Shown here in pieces: positions 9,716 to 22,446 of a stretch of DNA of 64,000 bases. The stretch's first letter is position 1. Each line of letters opens with the position of its first letter. The position numbers and the translations under genes are program-made. The notes below the pieces were generated by a model. It was not told where the DNA came from and made no database searches. It was given only the letters and a program-made list of their open reading frames with translations. This DNA is from Methylocystis echinoides (GTDB lineage Bacteria; Pseudomonadota; Alphaproteobacteria; Rhizobiales; Beijerinckiaceae): assembly GCF_027923385.1 (NCBI RefSeq), contig NZ_BSEC01000001.1:3694001-3758000 (forward strand). Reading direction: 5' to 3'.

Positions 9716-10480
9716 TTACGCGTTGTCGCGGGGTTCGCGCGGCTCGCGGCGCCGACGGTCGCGATCGCGATCGCGATCGCCGCGTTCACGCTCGCCGCCG
9801 TGATCGCCGGCGGCGGCTTCAGCCGCGCGACGCTCCTGCGCCATCGGATCGTGCTCGAGGATCTCGCCCTTGAAGATCCAGACCTTGATGCCGCAGGCGC
9901 CATAGGCGGTGTGGGCGGTCGCGGTGCCGTAATCGACGTCGGCGCGCAGCGTATGCAGCGGCACGCGGCCTTCACGATACCATTCGAGACGGGCGATTTC
10001 GGCGCCGCCGAGACGGCCCGAGCAGTTGATGCGGATGCCCTGGGCGCCGAGGCGGATCGCCGACTGAACGGCGCGCTTCATGGCGCGGCGGAAGGCCACG
10101 CGGCGCTCGAGCTGCTGCGCGATCGACTCGGCGACGAGCGCGGCTTCCGTTTCCGGCTTGCGCACTTCGACGATATTGATCACCACCTCGGAGCCGGTGA
10201 GCTTGGCGACGAGCTTGCGGATCTTGTCGATGTCCGCGCCCTTCTTGCCGATGACCACGCCCGGGCGCGCCGAGTGAATGGTGACGCGGCACTTCTTGTG
10301 CGGACGCTCGATGATGATCTTCGAGACGGCGGCCTGCTTCAGCGTCTTCGACACCGCCTCGCGGATCGCCATGTCCTCGTGCAGGAGCTTGGCGTATTCA
10401 CCCTTGCCCGCGAACCAGCGCGAGTCCCAGGTGCGGTTCACGCCGAGGCGCAGCCCGATCGGATTAACCTTCTGACCCAT
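9716..10480 (-). CDS. rpsC: 30S ribosomal protein S3 with charged C-terminal tail
   Basis: mRNA-entry protein of 254 residues with an N-terminal KH domain ([22 protein letters not shown]) and the S3 C-terminal domain ([41 protein letters not shown]). After about residue 225 there is a low-complexity Glu/Arg/Asp tail encoded partly by a short GATCGC tandem repeat (about 9763-9780). The tail makes it longer than the E. coli protein (233 residues). Confidence 0.97.
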   Translation of the reverse strand: MGQKVNPIGLRLGVNRTWDSRWFAGKGEYAKLLHEDMAIREAVSKTLKQAAVSKIIIERPHKKCRVTIHSARPGVVIGKKGADIDKIRKLVAKLTGSEVVINIVEVRKPETEAALVAESIAQQLERRVAFRRAMKRAVQSAIRLGAQGIRINCSGRLGGAEIARLEWYREGRVPLHTLRADVDYGTATAHTAYGACGIKVWIFKGEILEHDPMAQERRAAEAAAGDHGGERERGDRDRDRDRRRREPREPRDNA

Positions 10481-10493
10481 GGGTTTTGATCCT

Positions 10494-10880
10494 TTAGGCG
10501 TTCGCTTGCGCTGCGACTTCGCGCACGATGATCGTGAGGTTCGAGAAGGGCTTCTCGACCCTGCTCGCGCGACCGCGGGCGCGGGCGTGGAAGCGCTTCA
10601 TGACCAGCGCCTTGCCGACGAAGGCCTGGGCGACGATCAGATCGTCGACGTCGAGGCCGTGATTGTTCTCGGCGTTGGCGATGGCGCTCTCGAGCGTCTT
10701 CTTCACCTCATGCGCAATGCGCTTGCGGGAGAATTCCAGATCGGCGAGCGCGCGATCGACCTTCTTGCCGCGGATGAGCTGCGCAAGAAGATTGAGCTTC
10801 TGCGGAGACACGCGGATCATGCGGGCGACCGCACGGGCCTCGTTGTCCGCGTTCCGGGGCGGATTGGCTTGCTTGGACAT
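10494..10880 (-). CDS. rplV: 50S ribosomal protein L22
   Basis: A 128-residue exit-tunnel protein: [59 protein letters not shown]. The extended loop carries [22 protein letters not shown]. Between rpsS (6 nt) and rpsC (13 nt). Confidence 0.97.
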   Translation of the reverse strand: MSKQANPPRNADNEARAVARMIRVSPQKLNLLAQLIRGKKVDRALADLEFSRKRIAHEVKKTLESAIANAENNHGLDVDDLIVAQAFVGKALVMKRFHARARGRASRVEKPFSNLTIIVREVAAQANA

Positions 10881-10886
10881 TTTCGC

Positions 10887-11165
10887 TTAGCCCCTCTTCG
10901 CCTTCTTGTCCGCGGCGTGGCCATGGAAGGTCCGCGTCGGCGCGAACTCGCCGAACTTGTGACCGATCATGTCCTCGGAGACGTTCACCGGAATATGCTT
11001 TTGCCCATTGTGCACGCCGAAGGTCAAACCGACGAACTGCGGCAGAATGGTGGAGCGACGGCTCCAGATCTTGATGACTTCGGAGCGGCCGGAAGCGCGC
11101 GAGGTTTCTGCCTTCTTCAGCAGATAGCCGTCGACGAACGGGCCTTTCCAGATCGAGCGAGCCAT
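10887..11165 (-). CDS. rpsS: 30S ribosomal protein S19
   Basis: A 92-residue head protein: [20 protein letters not shown], with [47 protein letters not shown]. Only 3 nt after rplB and 6 nt before rplV. Confidence 0.97.
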   Translation of the reverse strand: MARSIWKGPFVDGYLLKKAETSRASGRSEVIKIWSRRSTILPQFVGLTFGVHNGQKHIPVNVSEDMIGHKFGEFAPTRTFHGHAADKKAKRG

Positions 11166-11168
11166 GGA

Positions 11169-12008
<840 letters not shown>

Positions 12009-12034
12009 TGTTCTAAGTCCTCACGCCTTCTCTT

Positions 12035-12331
12035 TTACAGACCGGTCGTCACGTCGATCTTGTGGCCTTCGGCGAGCGTCACGACGGCTTTCTTGACGTC
12101 GCTCTGCTGGCCGCGGACACCGCGGAACGTCTTCACCTTGCCCTTGCGGACGAGTGTGTTCACCGATTCGACCTTCACGTCGAAGAGACCCTCGACGGCC
12201 GCCTTGATCTGCGGCTTGGTCGCGGTCTTCGCAACCTTGAAGACGACCTTGTTGTTCTCGGAAGCGAGCGTCGCCTTCTCGGTGATGACCGGGGCGACGA
12301 TCACGTCGTAATGGCGCACGTCCTTGCTCAT
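12035..12331 (-). CDS. rplW: 50S ribosomal protein L23
   Basis: A 98-residue exit-site protein that docks trigger factor and SRP. It carries [53 protein letters not shown]. Its ATG overlaps the rplD stop by 4 nt (ATGA), so the two are coupled. Confidence 0.97.
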   Translation of the reverse strand: MSKDVRHYDVIVAPVITEKATLASENNKVVFKVAKTATKPQIKAAVEGLFDVKVESVNTLVRKGKVKTFRGVRGQQSDVKKAVVTLAEGHKIDVTTGL

Positions 12332-12948
12332 TTCAGGCGCGCCTCCAGCGCGTCCACCGCGGCGCGGGTCAAAACCAGCTTCTCGCGACGGATAATGTCG
12401 TAAACATTGACGCCCTCGACCGGCAACACGTCGATCTGCGGGATGTTGCGGGCGGCGAGCGCGAAATTGTTCTGCAGTTCACCGCCGACGATGATGATCG
12501 CGTTCGACAGGCCCGACTTGGCGAAGCCGCCGGCGAGGATCTTCGTCTTCGGCTCGGCGATTTCCGCCTTCTCCCAGACAACGATCCCGCCGCCCTTGGC
12601 CTTGGCCGAGAGCGCATGCTTCAGCGCGAGCTGGCGCACCTTCTTGGGCAGGTCATGCGCATGGCTGCGGACCTGCGGACCGAAGGCGCGGCCACCGCCG
12701 CGGAACTGCGGGACGCGGGCGGAGCCGTGACGGGCGCCGCCGGTGCCCTTCTGCTTGTACATTTTCTTGCCGGTGCGGGCGATCTCCGCGCGGTTCTTGA
12801 CCGCATGGGTGCCAGCGCGGCGCTTGGCGAGCTGCCAGCGGATCATCCGGTGGATGAGATCCGTGCGCGGCTCCAGGCCGAAAATGTCGTCGGAAAGCTC
12901 GATCGAACCGGCCGCCTGGCCGTCGAACGACGTGACGTCGATCTTCAC
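12328..12948 (-). CDS. rplD: 50S ribosomal protein L4
   Basis: A 206-residue tunnel protein with [41 protein letters not shown], the extended loop of L4. In E. coli L4 regulates the S10 operon; here the S10 genes are fused to the str genes, and no L4-type leader was identified. 3 nt after rplC. Confidence 0.97.
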   Translation of the reverse strand: MKIDVTSFDGQAAGSIELSDDIFGLEPRTDLIHRMIRWQLAKRRAGTHAVKNRAEIARTGKKMYKQKGTGGARHGSARVPQFRGGGRAFGPQVRSHAHDLPKKVRQLALKHALSAKAKGGGIVVWEKAEIAEPKTKILAGGFAKSGLSNAIIIVGGELQNNFALAARNIPQIDVLPVEGVNVYDIIRREKLVLTRAAVDALEARLK

Positions 12949-12951
12949 GGC

Positions 12952-13668
12952 TCAGTCCTCCTTCTTTTCTTCTTGAGCGGGAGCCGAAGCGTCGCCAAGA
13001 CGGAACTTGCCCGGCTGGGGCGCGTCCTTCGGCAGCGCGCGCTTCACGGCGTCGCGAACGAAAATCCAGCCGCCGGCGGTGCCGGGAACGGCGCCTTCGA
13101 CGAGCAGCAGGCCGCGCTCGACGTCGGTCTGCACGACACGCAGATTCTGCGTGGTCACGCGGTCGACGCCCATATGGCCGGCCATCTTCTTGTTCTTGAA
13201 GGTCTTGCCCGGGTCCTGACGGCCGCCGGTCGAACCATGCGAACGATGCGAGACCGAAACGCCGTGGGTGGCGCGCAGACCGCCGAAGCCCCAGCGCTTC
13301 ATCGGACCGGCGAAGCCCTTACCCGTCGTGGTGCCCGTCACATCGACGAACTGGCCGACGACGAAGTGATCCGCCGTGATTTCCGCGCCGATCGGCAGCA
13401 GCTCTTCCGCGTTCACACGGAACTCGGCGAGCTTCAGCTTCGGCTCAACCTTCGCCGCGGCGAAGCGCGTGCGCTCCGCCTTGGAGACATTCTTCACCTT
13501 GGCGCGGCCGATGCCGAGCTGAACGGCGGTGTAGCCGTTCTTCTCCATGGTGCGCTGAGCGACGACTTGGCAACCGTCCAGCTTCAGCACCGTGACCGGC
13601 ACATGCTCGCCCGCCTCTGTGAAGACGCGGGTCATTCCGACCTTTTGCGCGATGACGCCCGACCGCAT
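12952..13668 (-). CDS. rplC: 50S ribosomal protein L3
   Basis: A 238-residue L3: [36 protein letters not shown], the [31 protein letters not shown] loop, and an acidic/Ala C-terminal tail ([10 protein letters not shown]). I start at the ATG at 13668: AAGGA lies at a normal distance, while a TTG two codons upstream would sit only 3 nt from it. 51 nt after rpsJ. Confidence 0.96.
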   Translation of the reverse strand: MRSGVIAQKVGMTRVFTEAGEHVPVTVLKLDGCQVVAQRTMEKNGYTAVQLGIGRAKVKNVSKAERTRFAAAKVEPKLKLAEFRVNAEELLPIGAEITADHFVVGQFVDVTGTTTGKGFAGPMKRWGFGGLRATHGVSVSHRSHGSTGGRQDPGKTFKNKKMAGHMGVDRVTTQNLRVVQTDVERGLLLVEGAVPGTAGGWIFVRDAVKRALPKDAPQPGKFRLGDASAPAQEEKKED

Positions 13669-13719
13669 GTTCAATATTCCTTCGCGAGACGGCTGCCTGA
13701 GGCGCCGCCCAATCCGTCC

Positions 13720-14028
<309 letters not shown>

Positions 14029-14145
14029 TGTCTCGTCCTTTGGGACCGCGAGCAAATCACGCCCGCTTTCATGCGCCGCGCGCTTTTGGCGCGCGGCCTA
14101 GTTCACAAGAGCGGATCAATGAGACCCGCGGTCCAGATTCGCTTC

Positions 14146-15336
<1,191 letters not shown>

Positions 15337-15383
15337 TGCCGTGCTCCTTTAGAGAGTTTCGTTTACCGAAAGCGTTCGTGAGA

Positions 15384-17459
<2,076 letters not shown>

Positions 17460-17493
17460 AACGAATGTCCTACGTGTGAGCTTTTACGACGCC

Positions 17494-17964
17494 TTACCAG
17501 CGGTAGTGCGAGAAGGCGCGGTTGGCTTCCGCCATGCGATGGGTGTCTTCGCGCTTCTTCACCGCGGCGCCGCGGTTGTTGGAGGCGTCGAGGAGCTCGG
17601 CCGACAGGCGGTCGACCATGGTCTTGTCGTTGCGGGCGCGGGCCGCGGTGATGATCCAGCGGATCGCCAGCGCCTGACGGCGCTCGTTGCGCACTTCGAC
17701 CGGCACCTGATAGGTGGCGCCGCCGACGCGACGCGACCGGACCTCGATGGCCGGCGCGACATTCTCGAGGGCCGTCTTGAAGACGCCCAGCGGATCGCTC
17801 TTGGCCTTGGCCTCGACCTGGTCGAGGGCGCCGTAAACGATCGCTTCCGCGACGGACTTCTTGCCGTCGTACATGATGGAGTTCATGAACTTCGCGAGAA
17901 CGATATCGCCAAACTTGGCGTCTTCGATGACTTCGCGCTTTTCCGCCCGGTGACGTCTCGACAT
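17494..17964 (-). CDS. rpsG: 30S ribosomal protein S7
   Basis: A 156-residue head assembly protein: [51 protein letters not shown] and C-terminal NRAFSHYRW. The start at 17964 is preceded by AAGAGAGAA; residues upstream of it in the same frame are not S7-like. It follows rpsL by 118 nt. In E. coli S7 represses the str operon post-transcriptionally. Confidence 0.97.
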   Translation of the reverse strand: MSRRHRAEKREVIEDAKFGDIVLAKFMNSIMYDGKKSVAEAIVYGALDQVEAKAKSDPLGVFKTALENVAPAIEVRSRRVGGATYQVPVEVRNERRQALAIRWIITAARARNDKTMVDRLSAELLDASNNRGAAVKKREDTHRMAEANRAFSHYRW

Positions 17965-18082
17965 GCGTTGTTCTCTCTTCTTCACCGTCATGGCCGGGCT
18001 TGGCCCGGCCATCCGCTGATCGTGTTCCCTGATCCCCGGCTCTCGCCTTGCTCGGCCGGGGATGACCTTCGCTACGCTCCGG

Positions 18083-18454
18083 TCACTTCGGACGCTTCGC
18101 GCCGTATTTCGAACGGCGCTGCTTGCGGTCCTTGACGCCCTGCGTGTCGAGCACGCCGCGCAGAATGTGGTAACGAACGCCCGGCAGATCCTTGACGCGG
18201 CCGCCGCGGATCATGACCACCGAGTGCTCCTGAAGGTTGTGGCCTTCGCCCGGAATGTAGCCGATCACCTCGAAGCCATTGGTCAGGCGCACCTTGGCGA
18301 CCTTACGAAGGGCCGAGTTCGGCTTCTTCGGCGTCGTCGTATAGACGCGGGTGCACACGCCGCGCTTCTGCGGACAGGCGCCAAGATGGCGGGCCTTCTC
18401 GCGATACGTCTTCGGGTGACGCGGCTTGCGGATCAACTGGCTGATCGTCGGCAT
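18083..18454 (-). CDS. rpsL: 30S ribosomal protein S12
   Basis: Decoding-centre protein of 123 residues: [14 protein letters not shown]..., [41 protein letters not shown]. The lysine of PKKPNSA that gives streptomycin resistance when changed is wild type. AAGGA precedes the ATG at 18454; the in-frame extension to 18538 is not conserved. First gene of the long str-S10-spc cluster, behind a ~310-nt leader. Confidence 0.98.
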   Translation of the reverse strand: MPTISQLIRKPRHPKTYREKARHLGACPQKRGVCTRVYTTTPKKPNSALRKVAKVRLTNGFEVIGYIPGEGHNLQEHSVVMIRGGRVKDLPGVRYHILRGVLDTQGVKDRKQRRSKYGAKRPK

Positions 18455-18702
18455 CAAAAAGTCCTTCGCTTCGCTACAGGCGCGAATGGCGGATGTTCGG
18501 GTGAACCCGTGAGCGCAGCTTTTTCCAAAGACGCGCAAACGAGCGAAGCGCCGATGGCCGTAGGGCCAAGGCGCTCCTGACGCAGAGGACCCCGGAGACC
18601 CGGGATCGTGCCTTCCTGTCCGTCGCCGCGAAGCGACGGGATGAAAACCAAAGCGGCTCGGAGAGCCGGCCTTAATTGGCGGTCACAGGCAAGGCGACAG
18701 CG

Positions 18703-18750
18703 TTTAAGTTCGAAGGGTCGCGAGCGAGGCGCTCATCGACGGCATGAACT
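18703..18750 (-). other. Nested stem-loop in the str-operon leader
   Basis: On the minus strand the leader can fold with TAAGTTC (18744-18750) pairing GAACTTA (18703-18709), GTCG (18735-18738) pairing CGAC (18715-18718), and GAGCG (18728-18732) pairing CGCTC (18720-18724) around a 3-nt loop. It lies about 16-64 nt after the predicted start of transcription. More GC hairpins follow before rpsL. No gene is credible in 18455-18865. Confidence 0.45.
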
Positions 18751-18773
18751 TACGGCCTGTCGAAAGTGGGCGG

Positions 18774-18802
18774 AACCTAATCGCGGGCAGGCAGGGCGTC
18801 AA
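18774..18802 (-). promoter_or_regulatory. Promoter of the str-S10-spc gene cluster
   Basis: On the minus strand TTGACG (18797-18802) and TAGGTT (18774-18779) are 17 bp apart, a close match to the alphaproteobacterial housekeeping promoter. It is the only good candidate between the NRAMP gene end (18866) and rpsL, and gives a leader of about 310 nt. A GC-rich discriminator (CCGCCC) follows the -10, as expected for a stringently controlled promoter. Confidence 0.65.
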
Positions 18803-18865
18803 GCGAAGATTCAACGGGGCGCCAAGAAAAAATTAGGCGCCTGTTAAATTCCTCGGCTGGCGGCC

Positions 18866-20113
18866 TCATCCCATCGCCGATATCGCCAGCATAATCACGG
18901 CGAGGAGCATTGTCACGGTCGCGGTCCAGCCGAGCGCGCGCAGCCAGGGCTGCGCGACATGCGGCCCCATGGCGGCCGGGTTTGCCGCCACGAGCATCAT
19001 TGCGACCAGAAAGACAGGCGCGATCAGACCGTTGAGCAGCGCGGCCCAGATCAGAAGCCGCATCGCCGCGATTCTCCAGAAATCGACCGCCGCGCCGCAG
19101 AGCGTGGCGGCGATGAGTATCCCGTAAAAGCCGGGAGCGCGGGCGAATGACTTCTCGAGGCTGAATTCTCCGCCCAGCAACTCGCTCGCGGCATAGGCCG
19201 CCGAGCCGGCCAGAACCGGCATGGCGAGGAGGCCGGTTCCGATGATTCCCACCGCAAACAGCCCGAAGGCGAGGTCGCCCGCAACGGGTCGCAGCGCTTC
19301 GGCGGCCTGCGTCGAGGTCTCGATATTGGTGACGCCATGGGCGTCAAGGGTCGCCGCCGTGGTGAGCATGATGAAGAAGGCGACGAGATTCGACAGCAGC
19401 ACCCCTGCCCCCGTGTCGATTCGCAGCCGTATGAACTCGCCGCCGGGATCGCCCGAGTCGCGCAGGGGCGGCGCGCCGGCGAGTCGCATCTCCTCGATCT
19501 CCTGCGCCGCCTGCCAGACGAAGAGATAGGGGCTAATGGTCGTGCCCAGAACGGCGACCAGCATGGTGAGCGAGTCCCGCGACCAGTCCATCGTCGGCCA
19601 GACCGCCGCGCGCAGCGCCTGCGGCCAGTCGATCGACGCCGCGAAGGCCGCGGCCACATAGGCAAGCAGCGCGAGCGTCGACCAGCGCAGGAAGCCCGCG
19701 TAGCGCCGATAGGGGATGGCGACCTGCGCAACGAGGCTGAGGGCGCCCGCGACAAGCGCGAATCGCTGCTCGGCGCCGCCGATCAGCAACGCCAGCGCCT
19801 CGCCGACGGCGGCGAGGTCCGCCGCGATGGTGGCGATATTGGCGATGAACAGGAGGATCACCAGAACATGCGCCACGCCCTTTGGCAGATGGTCGCGGAT
19901 ATTGGCGACCACGCCCCTGCCCGTAATGCGGCCGATTCGGGCGCTGACGAGCTGCACGGCGAGCATCAGCGGCGTCGTCAGGAGCACCGCCCACAGCAGA
20001 CCATATCCGAATCGGGCGCCGGCCTGCGCGTAAGTGGCGACGCCAGAAGGGTCGTCATCGGCCGCGCCGGTGACGAGGCCGGGACCCAGAAGCCGGAGCA
20101 GGCGCGCAGCCAT
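18866..20113 (-). CDS. NRAMP-family (SLC11-like) divalent-cation transporter, atypical motif
   Basis: An integral membrane protein of 415 residues with about 11 hydrophobic helices. The first helix reads GPGLVTGAADDDPSGVATYAQAGARFG, the NRAMP helix-1 unwound region, but with DPSG instead of DPGN. Helix 6 has ISPYLFVWQAAQEIEE where MntH carries the MPH motif with its metal-binding Met. Family membership is clear, but the substrate may not be Mn2+/Fe2+; a role in Mg2+ or another ion is only inference. The start is uncertain: I use the ATG at 20113 (MAARLLRLLGPG); TTG codons at 20134 and 20164 are alternatives. Its 3' end abuts the str promoter. Confidence 0.8.
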   Translation of the reverse strand: MAARLLRLLGPGLVTGAADDDPSGVATYAQAGARFGYGLLWAVLLTTPLMLAVQLVSARIGRITGRGVVANIRDHLPKGVAHVLVILLFIANIATIAADLAAVGEALALLIGGAEQRFALVAGALSLVAQVAIPYRRYAGFLRWSTLALLAYVAAAFAASIDWPQALRAAVWPTMDWSRDSLTMLVAVLGTTISPYLFVWQAAQEIEEMRLAGAPPLRDSGDPGGEFIRLRIDTGAGVLLSNLVAFFIMLTTAATLDAHGVTNIETSTQAAEALRPVAGDLAFGLFAVGIIGTGLLAMPVLAGSAAYAASELLGGEFSLEKSFARAPGFYGILIAATLCGAAVDFWRIAAMRLLIWAALLNGLIAPVFLVAMMLVAANPAAMGPHVAQPWLRALGWTATVTMLLAVIMLAISAMG

Positions 20114-20255
20114 GGATCTGGCGGGATGAAGCAAGGACGCCCTTCTTGCGCTCTTTGGTCGCAAATCTGAGGACTCGGTTCCGCTCGAGAAAGCCGCTAC
20201 AAGGCTCTAACGGCGCAACGCGCCAAAAGGGTTAGATAAGGGAGAGAGAGCCAAA

Positions 20256-20501
20256 ATGAGCCATGTCGCGCATGAACTGCACGAAGAATTCCCCGAGAAG
20301 GCCGAGGCCATCCATGCGCTGAAGGCCAGCAATGCGCATTTTGCGCGCATCGCCGAAGAGTATCACACGCTCAACCGCGCCATTCATCGCATGGAGACCA
20401 ATGTCGAGCCGGTCGACGACGCGACCCTCGAGGATCTCAAGAAGAAGCGCCTCGCGCTCAAGGACGAGATCGCGGGCTTCCTGACGGAAGTGAACGCCTG
20501 A
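20256..20501 (+). CDS. YdcH family protein (DUF465)
   Basis: An 81-residue, all-helical charged protein. It shows the family's pattern of a short helix ending in HALKASNAHFARIAEEYHTLNRAIHRMET and a second helix LEDLKKKRLALKDEIAGFL. The ATG is preceded by AAGGGAGAGAGAG. It is divergent from the NRAMP gene. Function of the family is not known; coiled-coil formation is likely. Confidence 0.9.
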   Translation: MSHVAHELHEEFPEKAEAIHALKASNAHFARIAEEYHTLNRAIHRMETNVEPVDDATLEDLKKKRLALKDEIAGFLTEVNA

Positions 20502-20665
20502 TTTTTGGGCTGGCTTCGCGCCGGCCCCCGGACCCCCGCCCGGCGTCTCCCTCGAGCGGAGAGAGAAGCAGGGCGCGGGCCTGCATGATGATGGCCGCGC
20601 GCGAAGCAGCCCCCTCCCCCGAGCGCGCTCGCCAGGAAGGGGTTGGGTGAGGCGCAAAGCCGCTT

Positions 20666-21427
20666 CTACGAAGTCGCCCCGCGCGCCTGCGCGACCATCG
20701 CCACGAGCGCGGCCCGCGCATCCTCTGGCGTTTTGACCCGCTGCGGAAAAAATACCCGCGCCGTCGCGTCGCCGCTGACCAGGTCGAGCCCTTCCGGATC
20801 GACGCCGCTCGCCCGCCACTGACCAGCCTTTGCTCCCGCGAGCTTCTCGGCGTAAAGCGCCAGCGCCTCGGCGTGATCCGCGTTCATATGCGCCACAATG
20901 TCCGCCTCGGCCGCGAGCAGGGCCTCCGCCCCTGAAAGATCAGTGAGCAGTCCCTCAGGGCCGAAATCCGCCGCCCGTGCAAAACCGCCATTGAGATGCA
21001 CGGCCTGGATCTCCGCCCGCCAGAACGAGAAATCCGGAAAATCCGCGTAAAGCTGCGCCTTCGGGTTACGGGCGAGGAAACGCGCGCGCGCCGTCGGGCT
21101 CTGCGTACGGGCGGCCGTCGCCACCAGCGTCAGGCGCGGATGCGCCAGCGGATCGCCGCGCCCGCCCTGCGCCAGCAGCAGCGAGCAGCGGCCGTCGCGT
21201 TCGAGATTGCCGGTGTGATGGGCAAGCTTCGACAAAAGCAGGATCGGCGCGCCGTCGTAATCGGTGGCGATGGCGGTGAGCGTGGCGAAGGGCGCGCCGC
21301 CGGGCGTGAGCGTGGCCAGCGTGGCCGTCCGGATGGCGCGCAAAAGTCGCTTCGACTCGGCCGCAGGGTTGAAGTCGGGGTCCTGCCGGGGATCGCGCGG
21401 GGGACCGCCCGCATTTGCTATCGTCAT
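20666..21427 (-). CDS. HugZ-like pyridoxamine-phosphate-oxidase-fold protein
   Basis: A 253-residue cytosolic protein. The split-barrel FMN/haem-binding domain (about 25-150: RTATLATLTPGGAPFATLTAIATDYDGAPILLLSKLAHHTGNL) is followed by a DUF2470-type C-terminal domain (AEADIVAHMNADHAEALALYAEKL). This architecture matches haem-utilisation/haem-degrading HugZ-type proteins; actual haem oxygenase activity is an inference. No iron-regulatory box was recognised upstream. Confidence 0.82.
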   Translation of the reverse strand: MTIANAGGPPRDPRQDPDFNPAAESKRLLRAIRTATLATLTPGGAPFATLTAIATDYDGAPILLLSKLAHHTGNLERDGRCSLLLAQGGRGDPLAHPRLTLVATAARTQSPTARARFLARNPKAQLYADFPDFSFWRAEIQAVHLNGGFARAADFGPEGLLTDLSGAEALLAAEADIVAHMNADHAEALALYAEKLAGAKAGQWRASGVDPEGLDLVSGDATARVFFPQRVKTPEDARAALVAMVAQARGATS

Positions 21428-21738
21428 GATTTCGCCTGCTTTTCCAACTCAAACCGCCATCGGGGTCGCAATGGCGGGCAAAACTGTATATAAGAGTGGC
21501 CGGAGGCTGTCGCAGACACGGGCGCCTCCTTACATGCGCATCAGGCGTTATGGCCGCCGGAACGGCCACATTTCAGCCGCGATGGACCGGGACTTTTGAC
21601 GGGCGAGAGCGCCCGGAAGCCGCCGGGCGACTAGAGAATGACCGCGCCGGCCAAGGCGTCCTGCCGGCGCTCCCGCCGTCAACAGCAGCCGCAGGTCGCC
21701 CGTCGCGCCCATCGCCGCCAACAAAGCAAAGGGTGATC
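21428..21738. other. Divergent intergenic region between the HugZ-like gene and chvI
   Basis: 311 bp without a credible gene. TATATAAG at 21487-21494 is near-palindromic and could be a -10 for either side, but no convincing -35 accompanies it. A chvI ribosome-binding site (AAAGGG) lies at the right end. Nothing else recognisable. Confidence 0.5.
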
Positions 21739-22437
21739 ATGCCGACCATCGCTCTCGTCGACGACGATCGCAACATCCTGACCTCGGTCTCCATCGCGCT
21801 CGAAGGCGAGGGATACCGTGTGCAGACCTACACCGACGGCGCCCAGGCGCTCGACGGGCTGCGCGCCAATCCGCCGGACCTCGCCATCTTCGACATCAAG
21901 ATGCCGCGCATGGACGGAATGGAGCTGTTGCGCCGGCTGCGTCAGAAATCCGATCTGCCGGTGATTTTCCTTACGTCCAAGGATGAAGAGATCGACGAGC
22001 TTTTCGGGCTCAAGATGGGCGCCGACGATTTCATCCACAAACCCTTCTCGCAGCGCCTGCTCGTCGAGCGGGTGAAGGCGATCCTGCGGCGCGCCAACCC
22101 GAAGGAGGCCGCGGCGCAGAAAGAGACCGAGGCCAAGGTTCTCGAGCGCGGCCTGCTTGTGATGGACCCCGAGCGCCACACCTGCACCTGGAAGGGCGAT
22201 CCCGTGGTGCTGACGGTGACCGAATTTCTCATCTTGCAGTCGCTCGCCCAGCGCCCTGGCGTCGTCAAGAGCCGCAATGCGCTGATGGACGCGGCCTATG
22301 ACGATCAGGTCTATGTCGACGACCGCACCATCGACAGCCACATCAAGCGGCTGCGCAAGAAGTTCAAGGTTGTCGACGAGGATTTCGAGATGATCGAAAC
22401 GCTCTATGGCGTCGGCTATCGCTTCAAGGAAATGTAA
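21739..22437 (+). CDS. chvI: Two-component response regulator ChvI
   Basis: An OmpR-class regulator of 232 residues. The receiver has acidic pocket D8-D10, phosphoacceptor D52 ([11 protein letters not shown]) and K of [10 protein letters not shown]; the winged-helix domain ([35 protein letters not shown]...) ends in [25 protein letters not shown] supports the ATG at 21739; an upstream in-frame extension lacks similarity. It is followed 9 nt later by chvG. In rhizobia and Agrobacterium ChvG-ChvI controls the envelope/acid response. Confidence 0.95.
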   Translation: MPTIALVDDDRNILTSVSIALEGEGYRVQTYTDGAQALDGLRANPPDLAIFDIKMPRMDGMELLRRLRQKSDLPVIFLTSKDEEIDELFGLKMGADDFIHKPFSQRLLVERVKAILRRANPKEAAAQKETEAKVLERGLLVMDPERHTCTWKGDPVVLTVTEFLILQSLAQRPGVVKSRNALMDAAYDDQVYVDDRTIDSHIKRLRKKFKVVDEDFEMIETLYGVGYRFKEM

Positions 22438-22446
22438 AAGCGCAAA

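Noticed and set aside
18608..18847. Small plus-strand reading in the rpsL upstream region
   Set aside because: It runs across the predicted promoter and leader, has no ribosome-binding site and has basic random composition.
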